Origin: Mycoplana dimorpha
Lineage (GTDB): Bacteria > Pseudomonadota > Alphaproteobacteria > Rhizobiales > Rhizobiaceae
DNA: 64,000 bases
NCBI RefSeq assembly: GCF_003046475.1
Contig: NZ_PZZZ01000008.1
Coordinates: 62,001 to 126,000 of the forward strand
Direction of reading: 5' to 3'
Position numbers and translations under genes: made by a program. The notes under the pieces were generated by a model, which had not been told where the DNA came from, did not search any database, and saw only the letters and a list, made by a program, of their open reading frames with translations. Positions 32,762 through 47,566 of this stretch are shown one piece after another. Within the stretch, counting starts at the first letter, position 1. Every line of letters starts with the position of its first letter.

Positions 32762-33589
32762 TCAGGACGATTTCTTCACCTGGAACGTGTGCTCTTCGGC
32801 CGGGAAGCTGCGGGCCTTCACCTCTTCGGCATAGGCGGCGAAGGCTTCGCTCATCAGCGGCGCCAGATTGGCGAAGCGCTTGACGAAGCGCGGCTTGAAA
32901 TCGGTAAACACGCCAAGCACGTCGTCCACGACCAGGACCTGGCCGTCGCAGGCCGGCGATGCGCCGATACCGATGGTCGGAGCCCGGACCGTACCGGTGA
33001 TATCACGGGCGACCGGCTCGACGGTGCCCTCGATGACGATCGCGAAGGCGCCGGCATCGTCGATGGCCTTGGCGTCGCTGCGGATCTTCTCCGCCTCCTT
33101 GTCGCTGCGGCCGAGCGACCGGTAGCCGCCGGTGGTGTTGATCAGTTGCGGCATCAGACCGACATGGCCGAGCACGGGGATGCCGCGACGGGTGAGGAAA
33201 TCGACCGTCTCGGCCATTTCCGCACCACCTTCCAGCTTCACGGCGCTGCAGCCGGTTTCCTTCAGCACGCGCGCGGCACTGCGGAAGGCGAGCTCCTTCG
33301 ATTCCTGGTAGGAGCCGAACGGCAGGTCGACGACAACGCAGGCGTTGGTGGAGCCCCGCATCACGGCCTGGCCGTGCGCGATCATCATCTCGAGCGTCAC
33401 GCCGACCGTCGAATCGAGGCCGTAGAGCACCATGCCGAGCGAATCGCCGACGAGAATGAAATCGACGTGCGGGTCCATCAGCTTCGCAACCGGCGTCGTG
33501 TAGGCCGTGAGGCTGACGATCGGCCGCTGGCCCTTCAGTGCCTTGATATCCGACGGAGCAAGACGCCGTTTCGTTGCATGTACGCTCAT
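32762..33589 (-). CDS. panB: 3-methyl-2-oxobutanoate hydroxymethyltransferase
   Basis: A 275-residue TIM-barrel enzyme for the first step of pantothenate synthesis, transferring a hydroxymethyl group from methylenetetrahydrofolate to ketoisovalerate. Family motifs are [14 protein letters not shown] (Mg-binding Asp), [36 protein letters not shown] and [13 protein letters not shown] (catalytic Glu). Its ATG overlaps the panC stop (ATGA). The order panC then panB fits one operon. Confidence 0.97.
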   Translation of the reverse strand: MSVHATKRRLAPSDIKALKGQRPIVSLTAYTTPVAKLMDPHVDFILVGDSLGMVLYGLDSTVGVTLEMMIAHGQAVMRGSTNACVVVDLPFGSYQESKELAFRSAARVLKETGCSAVKLEGGAEMAETVDFLTRRGIPVLGHVGLMPQLINTTGGYRSLGRSDKEAEKIRSDAKAIDDAGAFAIVIEGTVEPVARDITGTVRAPTIGIGASPACDGQVLVVDDVLGVFTDFKPRFVKRFANLAPLMSEAFAAYAEEVKARSFPAEEHTFQVKKSS

Positions 33590-34467
33590 GGTGAGGCTAC
33601 CTCTGCTGCTTGGCCGCCCTTGGTGCCGATGATCCGGTTGTCGAGCAGTTTCGTGCTCCCGATCCGGACGAAAAGCAACAGGAGAACGGGGGCTTCGCCG
33701 ATTTCGGCGATCTCCGCCAGCGTTACCGGGTCGCGCAGCGCGACGACCTCAGGGACGGCCAGCGGTTCGGCGGAAATGAAGGCGCGGACCGCCGTCTCCA
33801 GTTTGGCAACGTCTTTCTGTCCGGCCGCGATCAAGCGCTCGGCTTCATCGAGGGCGCGCGGCACGACGACCGCGGCGGCCCGTTGCTCGGGCGACAGGTA
33901 GACGTTGCGCGACGAGCAGGCTAGCCCGTCCGGCTCGCGCACCGTCGCCACTCCGATCACCTCGACCGGCTGCGCCAGGTCCTCCACCATCCGCCGAACA
34001 ATGGCGATCTGCTGGAAATCCTTCTCGCCGAAATAGGCGCGGTCCGGCCCGACGATGTTGAAGAGCTTGGTGACGACCGTGCAGACGCCGGCGAAATGCC
34101 CCGGCCGCGCTGCCCCTTCCAGCTCGGAGCCGAGCGTCGGGACGTCGACCACGGTTTCCATCGGCCGCGGATACATGTCGGCGACGCCGGGGGCGAACAG
34201 GATGTCGACACCGCCCTTTTCCAGCATGCCCTCGTCGCGCGGCAGGTCGCGCGGATAGCGGGACAGGTCCTCGTTGGCGCCGAATTGCAGCGGATTGACG
34301 AAGATCGAGGCAACCACGATGTCGTTTTCGGCATGCGCCCGCCGCACCAGTTCCATGTGGCCGACGTGCAGATAGCCCATGGTCGGTACGAAGCCGATCG
34401 TCTTTCCAGCCACTCGATGGGGCGCGAGCGCCGCGCGCAGGGCCGCGATGGACGTAATGGTCAGCAC
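33586..34467 (-). CDS. panC: Pantothenate synthetase
   Basis: A 293-residue ATP-dependent ligase that joins pantoate and beta-alanine. The nucleotide-binding region has [19 protein letters not shown] with the HxGH motif, then [34 protein letters not shown] and the KMSKS-equivalent [16 protein letters not shown] chose the GTG at 34467, ten bases after GGAGG; the frame runs 60 codons further upstream but without family similarity. It overlaps panB by four bases. Confidence 0.96.
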   Translation of the reverse strand: MLTITSIAALRAALAPHRVAGKTIGFVPTMGYLHVGHMELVRRAHAENDIVVASIFVNPLQFGANEDLSRYPRDLPRDEGMLEKGGVDILFAPGVADMYPRPMETVVDVPTLGSELEGAARPGHFAGVCTVVTKLFNIVGPDRAYFGEKDFQQIAIVRRMVEDLAQPVEVIGVATVREPDGLACSSRNVYLSPEQRAAAVVVPRALDEAERLIAAGQKDVAKLETAVRAFISAEPLAVPEVVALRDPVTLAEIAEIGEAPVLLLLFVRIGSTKLLDNRIIGTKGGQAAEVASP

Positions 34468-34756
34468 CGGACGGGTTCCTCCAATCCTTGGACGTCCTTT
34501 CCCGGGGACGGCCGCCGCCTTGGCAATCTGGCTTTTCTGCGGCAGGGCGCGTTCTATCTTGTGCAGCGCAAAAAGACAATCGGCAAACCTTGTCCGGAAA
34601 GCTGAACCGTCCTGCGCGTCAGACGATATTGCACCTGTACTTTTCACGCGCTTCAGATTAGGAAGCCCGCAGCGATGGCCCGCCGCGTGCGGCCGACACG
34701 ATCACGCCCTCGTCTCCCAACGGGCGCCATAATTCACGAATTCCGAAAGACAGAAG

Positions 34757-36862
34757 ATGACCGAATACGAAGGCCTCGTTCCGGCGATGGCAAGCGCGTT
34801 GACAAAACGCGGCTACACTACATTGACGCCCGTGCAGAAGGCCGTTTGCGATCCTGGGCTCGAGGGCGCGGACGTGCTCGTCTCGGCGCAGACCGGCTCG
34901 GGCAAGACGGTTGCATTCGGCTTGGCCCTGGCGCCAACCCTGCTGGGCGGCGAAGACCGGTTCGGCTCGGCCGGAACGCCGCTGGCGCTCGCGATCGCGC
35001 CAACGCGCGAATTGGCATTGCAGGTGAAGCGCGAGCTGGAATGGCTCTATGGCGAGACCGGCGCCGTGATCGCCTCCTGCGTTGGCGGCATGGACATGCG
35101 CAACGAGCGCCGGGCTCTGGATCGAGGTGCGCAGATCGTCGTCGGCACGCCCGGGCGCCTGGTCGACCATATCAATCGCGGCTCGCTGGACCTGTCCGGA
35201 CTGCGGGCGGTCGTTCTCGACGAGGCCGATGAGATGCTCGACCTGGGCTTTCGCGAGGATCTGGAGTTCATCCTCGATTCGGCGCCGGAGGACCGGCGCA
35301 CGCTGATGTTCTCCGCAACCGTTCCGCGAGCGATCGAGGAACTGGCCCGCAGCTATCAGCGCGACGCGATTCGCGTCTCCACGGCGGCCGAACGCAGCCA
35401 GCACGTCGACATCGAATATCGGGCGCTGGCGGTAGCGCCGCACGACCGCGAGAATGCGATCATCAACGTCCTGCGCTACTATGAGGCGCAGACGGCGATC
35501 GTGTTCTGCTCGACGCGTGCTGCCGTCAACCACCTGACAGCCCGCTTCAACAACCGCGGTTTCTCGGTCGTGGCGCTCTCCGGCGAGCTTTCGCAGAACG
35601 AGCGCAGTCATGCGTTGCAGGCGATGCGCGACGGCCGGGCCCGTGTCTGCATCGCCACCGACGTCGCCGCCCGCGGCATCGACCTGCCGAACCTCGAACT
35701 GGTCGTCCATGCCGACCTGCCGACCAATCCGGAAACGCTGCTGCACCGGAGCGGACGCACCGGGCGCGCCGGCCGCAAAGGCGTCAGTGCGCTGATCGTT
35801 CCCCTCCCCGCCATGCGGCGCGCCGAGCGCCTTCTGGCGGCCGCCAAGATAACGGCTGAGTGGGCGACGCCGCCTTCCGCCGACGAAATCCTGGCACGGG
35901 ACGACGAGCGGCTCTTGGCCGATCCGGTCCTGAGCGACGCGATCGCCGAAGACGAAATCGCCTTCGCCGATACGTTGCTCGCCGTCTATGAACCCCGCCA
36001 GATTGCCGCGGCCTTCACCCGGCTGTACCGCTCCGGGCGGTCTGCGCCGGAGGAATTGAAGGAAATCGACCTGTCGCAGAGGCGCCCGGCCCGTGATCGC
36101 GGGCCGATGGAGCCCCGCGAGCCTCGGCGGCCGCGCGAGGCGTTCGGTCCCGGCCGCTGGTTCTCGCTCTCGGTCGGCCGCAAGCAGAGTGCCGAACCGC
36201 GGTGGCTGATCCCCATGCTGTGCCGCGCCGGCAATATCACCAAGAACGAGATCGGCGCGATCAAGATGCAGCCGGAAGAGACCTTCGTCGAGCTCGCCGC
36301 CGACGCGGCCGACAGCTTCCTCGCAACCATCGGCCCGAAGCGCATGCTCGAGAAGGGCATTCGGCTGACTCCCCTGGACCAGGCGCCCGACCTGACGGCC
36401 ATCCCCCGAAGCAAGCCCGTCTCCGACCGGCCGGAGCGCGGTCCCCGCAAGGGATACGACCGCGGCGGGGCGAGCGATTTCGACAAGCCGGAGCGCGGCT
36501 TCCGCAAGGCGCGCGATGGCCAGGAACAGAAGACCGACAGGCCCGAGCGCCCGTTCGAAAAGCGCCCGTTCGAAAAGCGGGCATTCGAGAAGCGCACCGC
36601 CGAGGCATTCGGATCCGGCGACAAACCGTTCCGCAAGGACGGGGAAACCGGGGCGCGGCCCGAGTACCGTGACGCGGACGCCCCGTCACGCAAGCCGAAG
36701 CCGACCAAGTCCGAGGCCCGGAAAGACAGGTCACCACGGGAAAAAACCTTCGGCGACAAGGGCTATGCCGGAAAACCGGCAAAAGGGCCGCGCCCGGGCG
36801 GTCCAGGCGGCCCGGGAGGCACCGGCCCGGCGCGCAAGAAGGCCCGCAAGTCGAACGGCTGA
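34757..36862 (+). CDS. DEAD-box ATP-dependent RNA helicase with DbpA-like RNA-binding domain
   Basis: A 701-residue protein. The SF2 core has LTPVQ, AQTGSGKT (44-51), PTRELALQ, TPGRLVDH, DEADEMLD, SAT, and the C-terminal HRSGRTGRAG. After about residue 460 comes a DbpA-type RNA-binding domain (WLIPMLCRAGNITKNEIGAIK). The last 140 residues are basic and disordered, with the tandem near-repeat RPFEK/RPFEK/RAFEK. Such helicases help ribosome assembly and cold adaptation. It starts 90 bases inside a non-coding gap and diverges from panC. Confidence 0.93.
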   Translation: MTEYEGLVPAMASALTKRGYTTLTPVQKAVCDPGLEGADVLVSAQTGSGKTVAFGLALAPTLLGGEDRFGSAGTPLALAIAPTRELALQVKRELEWLYGETGAVIASCVGGMDMRNERRALDRGAQIVVGTPGRLVDHINRGSLDLSGLRAVVLDEADEMLDLGFREDLEFILDSAPEDRRTLMFSATVPRAIEELARSYQRDAIRVSTAAERSQHVDIEYRALAVAPHDRENAIINVLRYYEAQTAIVFCSTRAAVNHLTARFNNRGFSVVALSGELSQNERSHALQAMRDGRARVCIATDVAARGIDLPNLELVVHADLPTNPETLLHRSGRTGRAGRKGVSALIVPLPAMRRAERLLAAAKITAEWATPPSADEILARDDERLLADPVLSDAIAEDEIAFADTLLAVYEPRQIAAAFTRLYRSGRSAPEELKEIDLSQRRPARDRGPMEPREPRRPREAFGPGRWFSLSVGRKQSAEPRWLIPMLCRAGNITKNEIGAIKMQPEETFVELAADAADSFLATIGPKRMLEKGIRLTPLDQAPDLTAIPRSKPVSDRPERGPRKGYDRGGASDFDKPERGFRKARDGQEQKTDRPERPFEKRPFEKRAFEKRTAEAFGSGDKPFRKDGETGARPEYRDADAPSRKPKPTKSEARKDRSPREKTFGDKGYAGKPAKGPRPGGPGGPGGTGPARKKARKSNG

Positions 36863-37295
36863 CGCCATGTCAGAGGCCCCGCCTGCGCAGCCCTCGAGAG
36901 ACGTGAGGCGCGGCCCACGTTCGTGCGGAGGGCCGGTTGAGGGCGCGAGAGCGGCCGACGGATCGAAATGGATAGCGAGGACAGAAACGGATGGGTTTCT
37001 TCCCCATCCACCCTGCCGGAACCCATCTTTCAGGACTGGAAAATACTCCGGCGGCCTTCGATATTGGCATCTCAGCACGAGATCGCGAGGCCGATCCCCG
37101 GGTTAGTAATAGCGCGGGGCGCTTGGCTGTGGCCGAGAGTTTTTCTCTAAACAGCAACCGGGCGTCTGCGGGAACTTGGCCCCTGATCCGCATCCCATTT
37201 TTTGCGACTTCACCGCATGACCGATCCGGCCTATCCTCGCCACTTTCGAAGCGCCGTCGAATCGGGTTTCGACGGCCGTTCGGTTGGCGGGGCAA
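36863..37295. other. Intergenic region after the RNA helicase
   Basis: About 430 bases without a supported gene. It has a 7-bp hairpin with stem 36989-36995/37003-37009 and no following T-tract. The part near 37296 should hold the promoter and leader of the PAS-protein gene. Short overlapping frames on both strands look non-coding. Confidence 0.4.
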
Positions 37296-38036
37296 ATGGC
37301 GGACAGGGGATCGAAAGTGGGCCATATCGGCCTTGGTACCGGCGTTACACAACGCCTGACCGACGAGTTCTGGGAGCGCTACCGCCGCCTGCAGGCCGCC
37401 GTCGCAACGGACGACTTGCCGCTCGTCGACCGGCGAGAGCGCGAATTTGCCGCCTCGCTCACGGCACTCGTGGAACACCAGGCGCTCGATCCGGCGGAGC
37501 AGCAGGCGCAATTCGCAGTGCTGCTGCGGCTGCTGCATGAGGAGGCCGACGACGCTGCGCGCGTGCGCAGTAACGCCGCCCTGATCGAGACCCTTCTCCG
37601 ACGCTACATCACCGTGCGCACCCGTGCGGCTGACCACGATACCCTGCCTGCGCTGACCGGACCGATCCGCGACGGCGTCCTTGACGTCGGTCTGCTCGAT
37701 GTCCTTCCCGAACGCGTCTGCGTGGTGACAACGGACTATCGCTATCTCTACACCAACGCTACCGAAGCCGCGCGGCTGGAACGCAAGCCGCATGAACTGG
37801 TCGGTCGCCACGTGCGTGACGTCGTCGGGGCGGACCGTTTCGACGCCGCCATCAGGACCAATCTCGACCGCTGCTTCTTAGGCGAGATCGTCGAGAGCAC
37901 CAATGCCCGCGAGAAAGACGGCAGAATCGTTGTGGTTCGGCGGCGGTTGACCCCGTGCTACGCCGAGAGCCGGGTTCTGGTCGGGGCGCTCGTGGTCATC
38001 CAGGAAGGCCCGGACCGGCGTCGCAGCGCCGGCTGA
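37296..38036 (+). CDS. PAS-domain protein
   Basis: A protein of about 246 residues. The N-terminal half is helical and charged, with no named domain. Residues 130-245 resemble a PAS fold (VLPERVCVVTTDYRYLYTNAT, RKPHELVGRHVRDVVG, FDAAIRTNLDRCFLGE, and the final strand LVGALVVIQE). There is no attached kinase, GGDEF or effector domain, so it may act as a stand-alone sensor or partner. The start is uncertain: ATG 37296, or TTG 37284 four codons earlier. It converges on ligA. Confidence 0.75.
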   Translation: MADRGSKVGHIGLGTGVTQRLTDEFWERYRRLQAAVATDDLPLVDRREREFAASLTALVEHQALDPAEQQAQFAVLLRLLHEEADDAARVRSNAALIETLLRRYITVRTRAADHDTLPALTGPIRDGVLDVGLLDVLPERVCVVTTDYRYLYTNATEAARLERKPHELVGRHVRDVVGADRFDAAIRTNLDRCFLGEIVESTNAREKDGRIVVVRRRLTPCYAESRVLVGALVVIQEGPDRRRSAG

Positions 38037-38096
38037 TCGTCCTCGGCGGGAAGCGGTTCGACGCGATCGGTCCCTGCCGCGCTGCGCATCTCAGGG

Positions 38097-40355
<2,259 letters not shown>

Positions 40356-40391
40356 TCAGATGGTCGGGAAAGGATAGGCCGACCTGCGGCC

Positions 40392-42062
<1,671 letters not shown>

Positions 42063-42082
42063 TCGAGGTCAGATCTCTCTGC

Positions 42083-42946
42083 TCAGGCGCCGATCAGCTT
42101 CTTGCCGGCGCGGGAAATCCAGGAACCAGCATTCTCACGCGGCTCCAGCCCCTTGGACCGGAGAAGCTTGTAGGAATCCGCATACCACTGACTGTCCGGA
42201 TAATTGTGGCCGAGGACGGCGGCGGCGGTCTGCGCTTCGCTGGCAATGCCCATTGCATAATAGGATTCGACCAGACGCGCGAGGGCCTCCTCGATCTGGT
42301 TCGTATTGCCGTAGGTTTCGACGACCGTGCGGAACCGGGTGATCGCCGCCAGATACTCCTTGCGCTCCAGATAGTAGCGACCGACCTGCATCTCCTTGCC
42401 GGCCAGCTGGTCACGGGCGAAGCGGATCTTCGTCTGCGCATCCTCGACGTATTCCGAATCGGGATACTTGGTGACGACCTTCTGCATCGCCTCGATTGTC
42501 TTGCTCGCGGCGCGCTGGTCCTGGGTCACGTTGGGGATCTGCTTCGCATAGGCGAGGCCGACGATGTACTGCGCGTAAGCCGCGTCTTCCGATTCCGGGT
42601 AGAGGTTCAGATAGCGGTTGCCGGCGGCGATCGCCTCTTCGGTCTGCCCCTGACGGTAGTTGACGTAGGCGTTCATCACGAGCGCCTTGCGGGCATATTC
42701 CGAGAACGGGTGCTGGCGGTCGATCGCCTCGAACTTGCGCGAGGCTTCGGTTACCTTACCGGCGTTGAGGTTGGCCAGACCCTGGTTGTAGAGAACATCC
42801 GGCGGATCGGTCTCGCCGGACAGCTTGGTGATGTCGATGTCGGGATCGGTCTGGCAGGCCGTGAGCGCCATCGAGGCCGTGGACAGGAGAACGACGCAGG
42901 CAATTTGCGTCAATCGCTTCGCACCAACAATCCCTGCAAAATTCAT
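42083..42946 (-). CDS. bamD: Outer-membrane assembly lipoprotein BamD
   Basis: A 287-residue lipoprotein. A signal peptide ends in the lipobox LTAC with Cys31 as the lipidation site. The mature part has five TPR-like helical repeats (for example [21 protein letters not shown] and [19 protein letters not shown]). BamD is the essential partner of BamA in outer-membrane protein insertion. It follows lpxC after about 165 bases, so both serve envelope construction next to the division genes. Confidence 0.96.
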   Translation of the reverse strand: MNFAGIVGAKRLTQIACVVLLSTASMALTACQTDPDIDITKLSGETDPPDVLYNQGLANLNAGKVTEASRKFEAIDRQHPFSEYARKALVMNAYVNYRQGQTEEAIAAGNRYLNLYPESEDAAYAQYIVGLAYAKQIPNVTQDQRAASKTIEAMQKVVTKYPDSEYVEDAQTKIRFARDQLAGKEMQVGRYYLERKEYLAAITRFRTVVETYGNTNQIEEALARLVESYYAMGIASEAQTAAAVLGHNYPDSQWYADSYKLLRSKGLEPRENAGSWISRAGKKLIGA

Positions 42947-43112
42947 CTGACAATCCCGAAATCAGCGCAGCGCCCGCTTCGAGCGCCGGTCATCAACCCG
43001 CGTTCTAGCCTCAAACTCGCGCGGACCGCAACGCCATGCGAGCGCATTAACGCAATTTTATGGCAAAGGATGTGTGAAATCACCACGATGCGCGGATCGC
43101 GCCCCCCCCGGC

Positions 43113-44066
43113 TCAGGCTGACCAGGGGGCGAATTCCGGTGCATTAACGGTAATCAGCTCGCGCTGGCCGGCACGGGCCCGCGGCACCGATGCCTCGACC
43201 ACCTCATAGGCCGTGCGATCGTTCAGCAACGCCTTGAGGGCGTGGGCGTTCATCTTATGACCGCCGCGATAGGAGCGATAGCAGCCGATGAGCTGCGCGC
43301 CTGCCAGCGCCAGATCGCCGACGGCGTCGAGCGTTTTGTGGCGGGCGAATTCGTCCCCGTAGCGCAGGCCTTCGACGTTGATCACCGTATTGTCGTCGGA
43401 GATGACGACCGAGTTCTCCAGCGACGAACCGAGCGCGTAACCGGCCGCCCACAGCCGTTCGACGTCGCGCATGAAGCCGAAGGTACGGGCCCGCGACAGT
43501 TCTGTGCGGAAGGTCTGCGGCGTCAGCTCGCCCTTCCAGGCCTGGCGGCCGATCAGCGGGCAATCGAAGTCGATCTCGACCTCGAACCGCGTGCCGTCGT
43601 GCGGCAGGAACTCCGCCCACGAGGCGCCAGCCTCGATGCGAATCGGCTTGACGACGCGGATGTAACGGCGCTTGACGGCGAGCGGACGCAGCCCGACCTG
43701 ATCGATCGCGTCGATGAACGGAGCGGCACTGCCGTCCATGATCGGCATTTCGGCGCCGTTCACCTCGATCAGGACGTTGTCCAGGGAGAGCGCATAAAGG
43801 GCCGCCATCACGTGCTCGATGGTCGCGACCGATTTTTCCGGCGAGAAGCCCAGGACGGTGCAGAGGTCGGTATTGCCCACCTGCGAAGAAACCGCGCGAT
43901 ACTCGCTGACGGAACCGTTGTCATGAACGCGTTGGAAAACAATGCCACTGTCGGCTTCAGCCGGGTGGAAGGTGATCGAAACCACGGCGCCCGAATGGAC
44001 GCCGGTTCCCGAAATCGTGACCGGGCTCGAGATCGTTGTCTGGAGACCCAGCAAGCTGATGGACAT
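43113..44066 (-). CDS. lpxC: UDP-3-O-acyl-N-acetylglucosamine deacetylase
   Basis: A 317-residue Zn-dependent deacetylase for the committed step of lipid A synthesis. Zn ligands are His85 (IEHVMAALYAL), His243 and Asp247 (HKTLDAVGDLAL). The catalytic His270 sits in RGGHKMNAH. I chose the ATG at 44066 (MSISLLGLQTTISSP), because the longer frame lacks similarity to the family. It lies downstream of ftsZ but behind a strong terminator, so it probably has its own promoter in the 300-base gap. Confidence 0.97.
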   Translation of the reverse strand: MSISLLGLQTTISSPVTISGTGVHSGAVVSITFHPAEADSGIVFQRVHDNGSVSEYRAVSSQVGNTDLCTVLGFSPEKSVATIEHVMAALYALSLDNVLIEVNGAEMPIMDGSAAPFIDAIDQVGLRPLAVKRRYIRVVKPIRIEAGASWAEFLPHDGTRFEVEIDFDCPLIGRQAWKGELTPQTFRTELSRARTFGFMRDVERLWAAGYALGSSLENSVVISDDNTVINVEGLRYGDEFARHKTLDAVGDLALAGAQLIGCYRSYRGGHKMNAHALKALLNDRTAYEVVEASVPRARAGQRELITVNAPEFAPWSA

Positions 44067-44321
44067 TGTTTGTTCGCCTTGTCTTACGCCAGCGCCGCGC
44101 CGGTCGCCATGTCTGCCTCGTGTGCGCCGCACAACTGCCGAAAGAGGGCGATTGGGGCGGCACTACCGGGTATCTGACCGGGCTTAAAAAATTGCCCATG
44201 AATCAATGCCATGCACCCGATTTCTGGGCGGAATGTAGTTGCCGGCCCGACGCGTTACAAATCACTGTTTCTTTCTGTATGTTACGTCCCACAGAATTCA
44301 TGCATGCAATTGATTTTGAAC

Positions 44322-44359
44322 GTAAAAACAAGAAGGCCCGGATCGATGATCCGGGCCTT
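44322..44359 (-). terminator. Intrinsic terminator of ftsZ
   Basis: A perfect 12-bp stem (44333-44344 with 44348-44359) around a three-base loop, just after the ftsZ stop. On the minus strand it is followed by CTTGTTTTTAC (44322-44332). It ends the main division-gene transcript and separates it from lpxC. Confidence 0.85.
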
Positions 44360-44365
44360 GTGTAA

Positions 44366-46129
44366 TCAGCTCGACTGGCGTCGCAGGAACGCCGGGATCT
44401 CCAGCTGGTCATCCTCGCTCAACGTCCGCGGCTGCGGATTCGCACGGCCGTGGTCGTCCAGCTGGCCGCGGCGCGGCGCATAGAGGCTGGCCTCCGGCGA
44501 AAGCGCCCGACGCTGCGGTGCGGCCGAGACCTCGGCTGCCGCCTGCGGCTCCTCTCCCTCACGGCGGGACAGCGAAGAGGTCAGGCGCCTCAGCAGGCCC
44601 ATCGGACCGCGCTCCTCGGCCTGAACCTGGGCCGGCTGGCTGCGGTGCTCGATCTCGGCCTGCACGACGGGCGGGAAGTCCTCGATGCGCGGCATGCGGG
44701 TCGCGACAGGCTCCTGGCGCAAGATCGGCGCGGCCGGCTCTGCACGCGGGGCAACCGGCGCTGCGGCAACCGGCTGATGGTACTGCGGCTGCTGGAACTG
44801 CGGCTGGTGGACCGGAGCCGGCCGGGCGGCGACCGGAGCCTCGGCTGCCGGGGCTGCGGCGAAGATTCGGCTCTGCGGGCGGAAATCGTCGTGCGCGGCA
44901 GCTGCCGGCTTTGCTTCCGGCAGGGCCAGTTCACGCTCGAGGCCAAGCTCGGCGGCCAGGATGGTCTCCGAGATCGGATCGGCGGTCCGGACCGGCTGCT
45001 GGGCAACCGGCTGGGCGGCGGCCGTCTGTGCCATCGGGGCCATCGTCGGAGCCGGTGCCGGCGCTGCAGCCTGCGTTGCCTGCGGTTGAATGGCGGCCGA
45101 GGGACGGATCACCGGCTTGCTCGCGCCGCGAAACTCGGTGCTGCGGCCGGAGGCCTCGGCGGCCGCCCGATCAATGCCGGTCGCAACGACCGAGACGCGG
45201 ATCAGACCCTCCAGCTCCTCGTCGAAGGTCGCGCCGAGGATGATGTTGGCGTCCGGATCGACTTCCTCGCGGATGCGGGTTGCTGCCTCGTCGACCTCGA
45301 ACAGGGTGAGATCGCGGCCGCCGGTGATCGAGATCAAGAGGCCCTGGGCGCCCTTCATCGAGGTCTCGTCGAGCAGCGGGTTGGCGATCGCAGCTTCTGC
45401 GGCGGCCATCGCGCGGCCCTCGCCGGAGGCCTCACCGGTGCCCATCATGGCGCGGCCCATCTCGCGCATCACCGAGCGGACGTCGGCGAAGTCGAGGTTG
45501 ATCAGGCCTTCCTTGACCATCAGGTCGGTGATGCAGGCGACGCCGGAATAGAGCACCTGGTCGGCCATCGCGAAAGCGTCGGCGAAGGTGGTCTTGTCGT
45601 TGGCTATGCGGAACAGGTTCTGGTTGGGGATGACGATCAGCGTGTCGACCGACTTCTGCAGTTCCTGGATGCCCTGCTCGGCCAGCCGCATGCGGCGGCC
45701 GCCCTCGAAGTGGAACGGCTTGGTGACGACGCCGACGGTCAGGATACCCTTGTTGCGGGCGGCCTGCGCGACGATCGGGGCCGCACCGGTGCCGGTGCCG
45801 CCGCCCATGCCGGCGGTGACGAAGCACATGTGGGTGCCGTTCAGGTGATCGATGATCTCGTCGATGCACTCCTCGGCAGCCGCACGGCCGACCTCAGGCT
45901 GCGAGCCGGCACCGAGGCCTTCGGTAACCTGGGCACCCATCTGGATGATCCGTTCGGCCTTGGTCATGGTCAGCGCCTGGGCATCCGTGTTGGCGACGAC
46001 GAAATCGACGCCCTGCAGCCCTGCGGTGATCATGTTGTTGACCGCGTTGCCGCCGCCGCCGCCAACACCAAAGACGGTGATGCGGGGCTTCAGCTCAGTG
46101 ATGTCCGGCTTCTGCAGCTTGATAGTCAT
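44366..46129 (-). CDS. ftsZ: Cell division protein FtsZ (long form)
   Basis: A 587-residue tubulin-like GTPase that forms the division ring. GTP-binding motifs are [10 protein letters not shown] (21-30) and the tubulin signature [11 protein letters not shown] (107-117). Residues 1-320 form the polymerising core. An unusually long Ala/Pro/Gln-rich linker (about 330-570) is typical of rhizobial FtsZ1. The conserved tail [13 protein letters not shown] binds FtsA and other partners. Rhizobia often have a second short ftsZ elsewhere. It is transcribed after ftsA, with a 105-base gap. Confidence 0.98.
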   Translation of the reverse strand: MTIKLQKPDITELKPRITVFGVGGGGGNAVNNMITAGLQGVDFVVANTDAQALTMTKAERIIQMGAQVTEGLGAGSQPEVGRAAAEECIDEIIDHLNGTHMCFVTAGMGGGTGTGAAPIVAQAARNKGILTVGVVTKPFHFEGGRRMRLAEQGIQELQKSVDTLIVIPNQNLFRIANDKTTFADAFAMADQVLYSGVACITDLMVKEGLINLDFADVRSVMREMGRAMMGTGEASGEGRAMAAAEAAIANPLLDETSMKGAQGLLISITGGRDLTLFEVDEAATRIREEVDPDANIILGATFDEELEGLIRVSVVATGIDRAAAEASGRSTEFRGASKPVIRPSAAIQPQATQAAAPAPAPTMAPMAQTAAAQPVAQQPVRTADPISETILAAELGLERELALPEAKPAAAAHDDFRPQSRIFAAAPAAEAPVAARPAPVHQPQFQQPQYHQPVAAAPVAPRAEPAAPILRQEPVATRMPRIEDFPPVVQAEIEHRSQPAQVQAEERGPMGLLRRLTSSLSRREGEEPQAAAEVSAAPQRRALSPEASLYAPRRGQLDDHGRANPQPRTLSEDDQLEIPAFLRRQSS

Positions 46130-46234
46130 TGTACCTGTTCCTTTTTGTCTGTTCTGGCCCGCATCGCCTCACCGGCCAATCTCGCTAAACCCGTCCGTCC
46201 TTGCCGCTCAACGCTGCTACTTGCGGCAACTCCG

Positions 46235-47566
46235 TCAGAAACTTTCCTTCAGCCACTGCCCCATCCGGGCGATGCGGCCGTTACCTCCTGCCAGCGACGC
46301 AAGCATTCCCCCTTGCGTCGAATGCGTTTCAAGCTCCGCGACCTGCGGATAGATCATCAGGCCGACCGCCGTTGAGAAAGCCGCGCCCTTAGCCGCGGCC
46401 GGCAGGCCCGACACGCCGAGCGGCCGCCCGACGCGAACGTTGCGGGCCAGGATCCGGCGGGCTGCTTCCGGCAGGCCCGTGAGCTGGCTGGCACCGCCCG
46501 TCAGCACGATCCGCTTGCCGACGATCGGCGAGAAGCCGGAGCGCTGGATACGGTCGCGGATGAGCTCCAGCGTCTCCTCGATCCGGGCGCGAACGATGCG
46601 CGAAAGCAGCGCCCGCGGCACGTGGGTCGGCTGGTCGCGGTCGTCCTCGCCGAGCGCCGGGACGGCGACGATGTCTCGCTCGTCGGCAGCGTTCGGCAGG
46701 GCCGAGCCATGCACGACCTTGAGCCGCTCCGCATCCTCGATCCGGGTCGACAGGCCGCGCGCGATGTCGGTCGTCACATGATGGCCACCGAGCGCCACGG
46801 CGTCGGCATGGACGAGCTTGCCCTCGGCGAACACGGAGATCGTCGTCGTTCCGCCACCCATGTCGATGCAGGCGCAGCCGAGTTCGACCTCGTCGTCGAC
46901 GAGCGCCGACAGGCCGCTGGCATAGGGCGTCGCCACCATGCCTTCCACCGAGAGGTGGGCCCGGTTGACGCAGAGCTCGAGGTTCTTCAGCGCCGTCCGC
47001 TCGGCCGTCAGCACGTGCATGTCGACGCCCAGGACATCGCCGAACATCGACAGCGGATCACGGATGCCGCGTTCGCCATCCAGCGAAAAGCCGGTCGGCA
47101 GCGAGTGCAGGATGGCGCGATCCGCGCGCAGCGAGCGCTGGCCGGCGGCGGCGAGCACCTTGCGCAGGTCGGCGGCTTCCACCTCCTGGCCGCCCAGGTC
47201 GATCGTGCCGGTGTAGATGTCGCTCTGCAGGCGCCCTGCCGAAACGTTGACGATCAGGCTGTCGATCGTCAGCCCGGCCATGCGCTCGGCCGCGTCGACC
47301 GCGAGGCGAACCACGCTCTCGACCGCATCCAGGTCGGCGATGACGCCGTTCTTGACACCGCGCGAGCGCTGGTGGCCGAGACCGATGATCTCGATCGAGT
47401 GGGTGCGACCGGGCAGGATTTCACTCTCGGGACGCGGCGTCAGCCGGCCGATCAGGCAGACGACCTTGGTCGAACCGATGTCGAGCACGGAGACGATATG
47501 CACCCGCTTGGAATTGAGCGGCTTCAGGCGCGGCAGACCGAAGTGCGAGGAACCGAATATACTCAT
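46235..47566 (-). CDS. ftsA: Cell division protein FtsA
   Basis: A 443-residue actin-like ATPase that tethers FtsZ to the membrane. Motifs include VSVLDIGSTKVVCLIG (phosphate 1), CACIDMGGGTTTISVF (phosphate 2) and IVLTGGASQLTGLPE (adenosine). The C-terminus MGQWLKESF is the amphipathic membrane-targeting helix. The ATG overlaps the ftsQ stop by four bases. Confidence 0.98.
   Translation of the reverse strand: MSIFGSSHFGLPRLKPLNSKRVHIVSVLDIGSTKVVCLIGRLTPRPESEILPGRTHSIEIIGLGHQRSRGVKNGVIADLDAVESVVRLAVDAAERMAGLTIDSLIVNVSAGRLQSDIYTGTIDLGGQEVEAADLRKVLAAAGQRSLRADRAILHSLPTGFSLDGERGIRDPLSMFGDVLGVDMHVLTAERTALKNLELCVNRAHLSVEGMVATPYASGLSALVDDEVELGCACIDMGGGTTTISVFAEGKLVHADAVALGGHHVTTDIARGLSTRIEDAERLKVVHGSALPNAADERDIVAVPALGEDDRDQPTHVPRALLSRIVRARIEETLELIRDRIQRSGFSPIVGKRIVLTGGASQLTGLPEAARRILARNVRVGRPLGVSGLPAAAKGAAFSTAVGLMIYPQVAELETHSTQGGMLASLAGGNGRIARMGQWLKESF

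Noticed and set aside
36989-37009. A 7-bp hairpin in the gap after the RNA helicase
   Set aside because: No T-tract follows on either strand and it is about 130 bases from the helicase stop, so I did not call it a terminator.
43102-43109. A run of eight C bases just after the lpxC stop
   Set aside because: It is outside the coding sequence, and a single homopolymer gives no evidence of phase variation; it may even be a sequencing-sensitive site.
44450-46375. A 641-codon open frame on the plus strand
   Set aside because: It is the antisense shadow of ftsZ.
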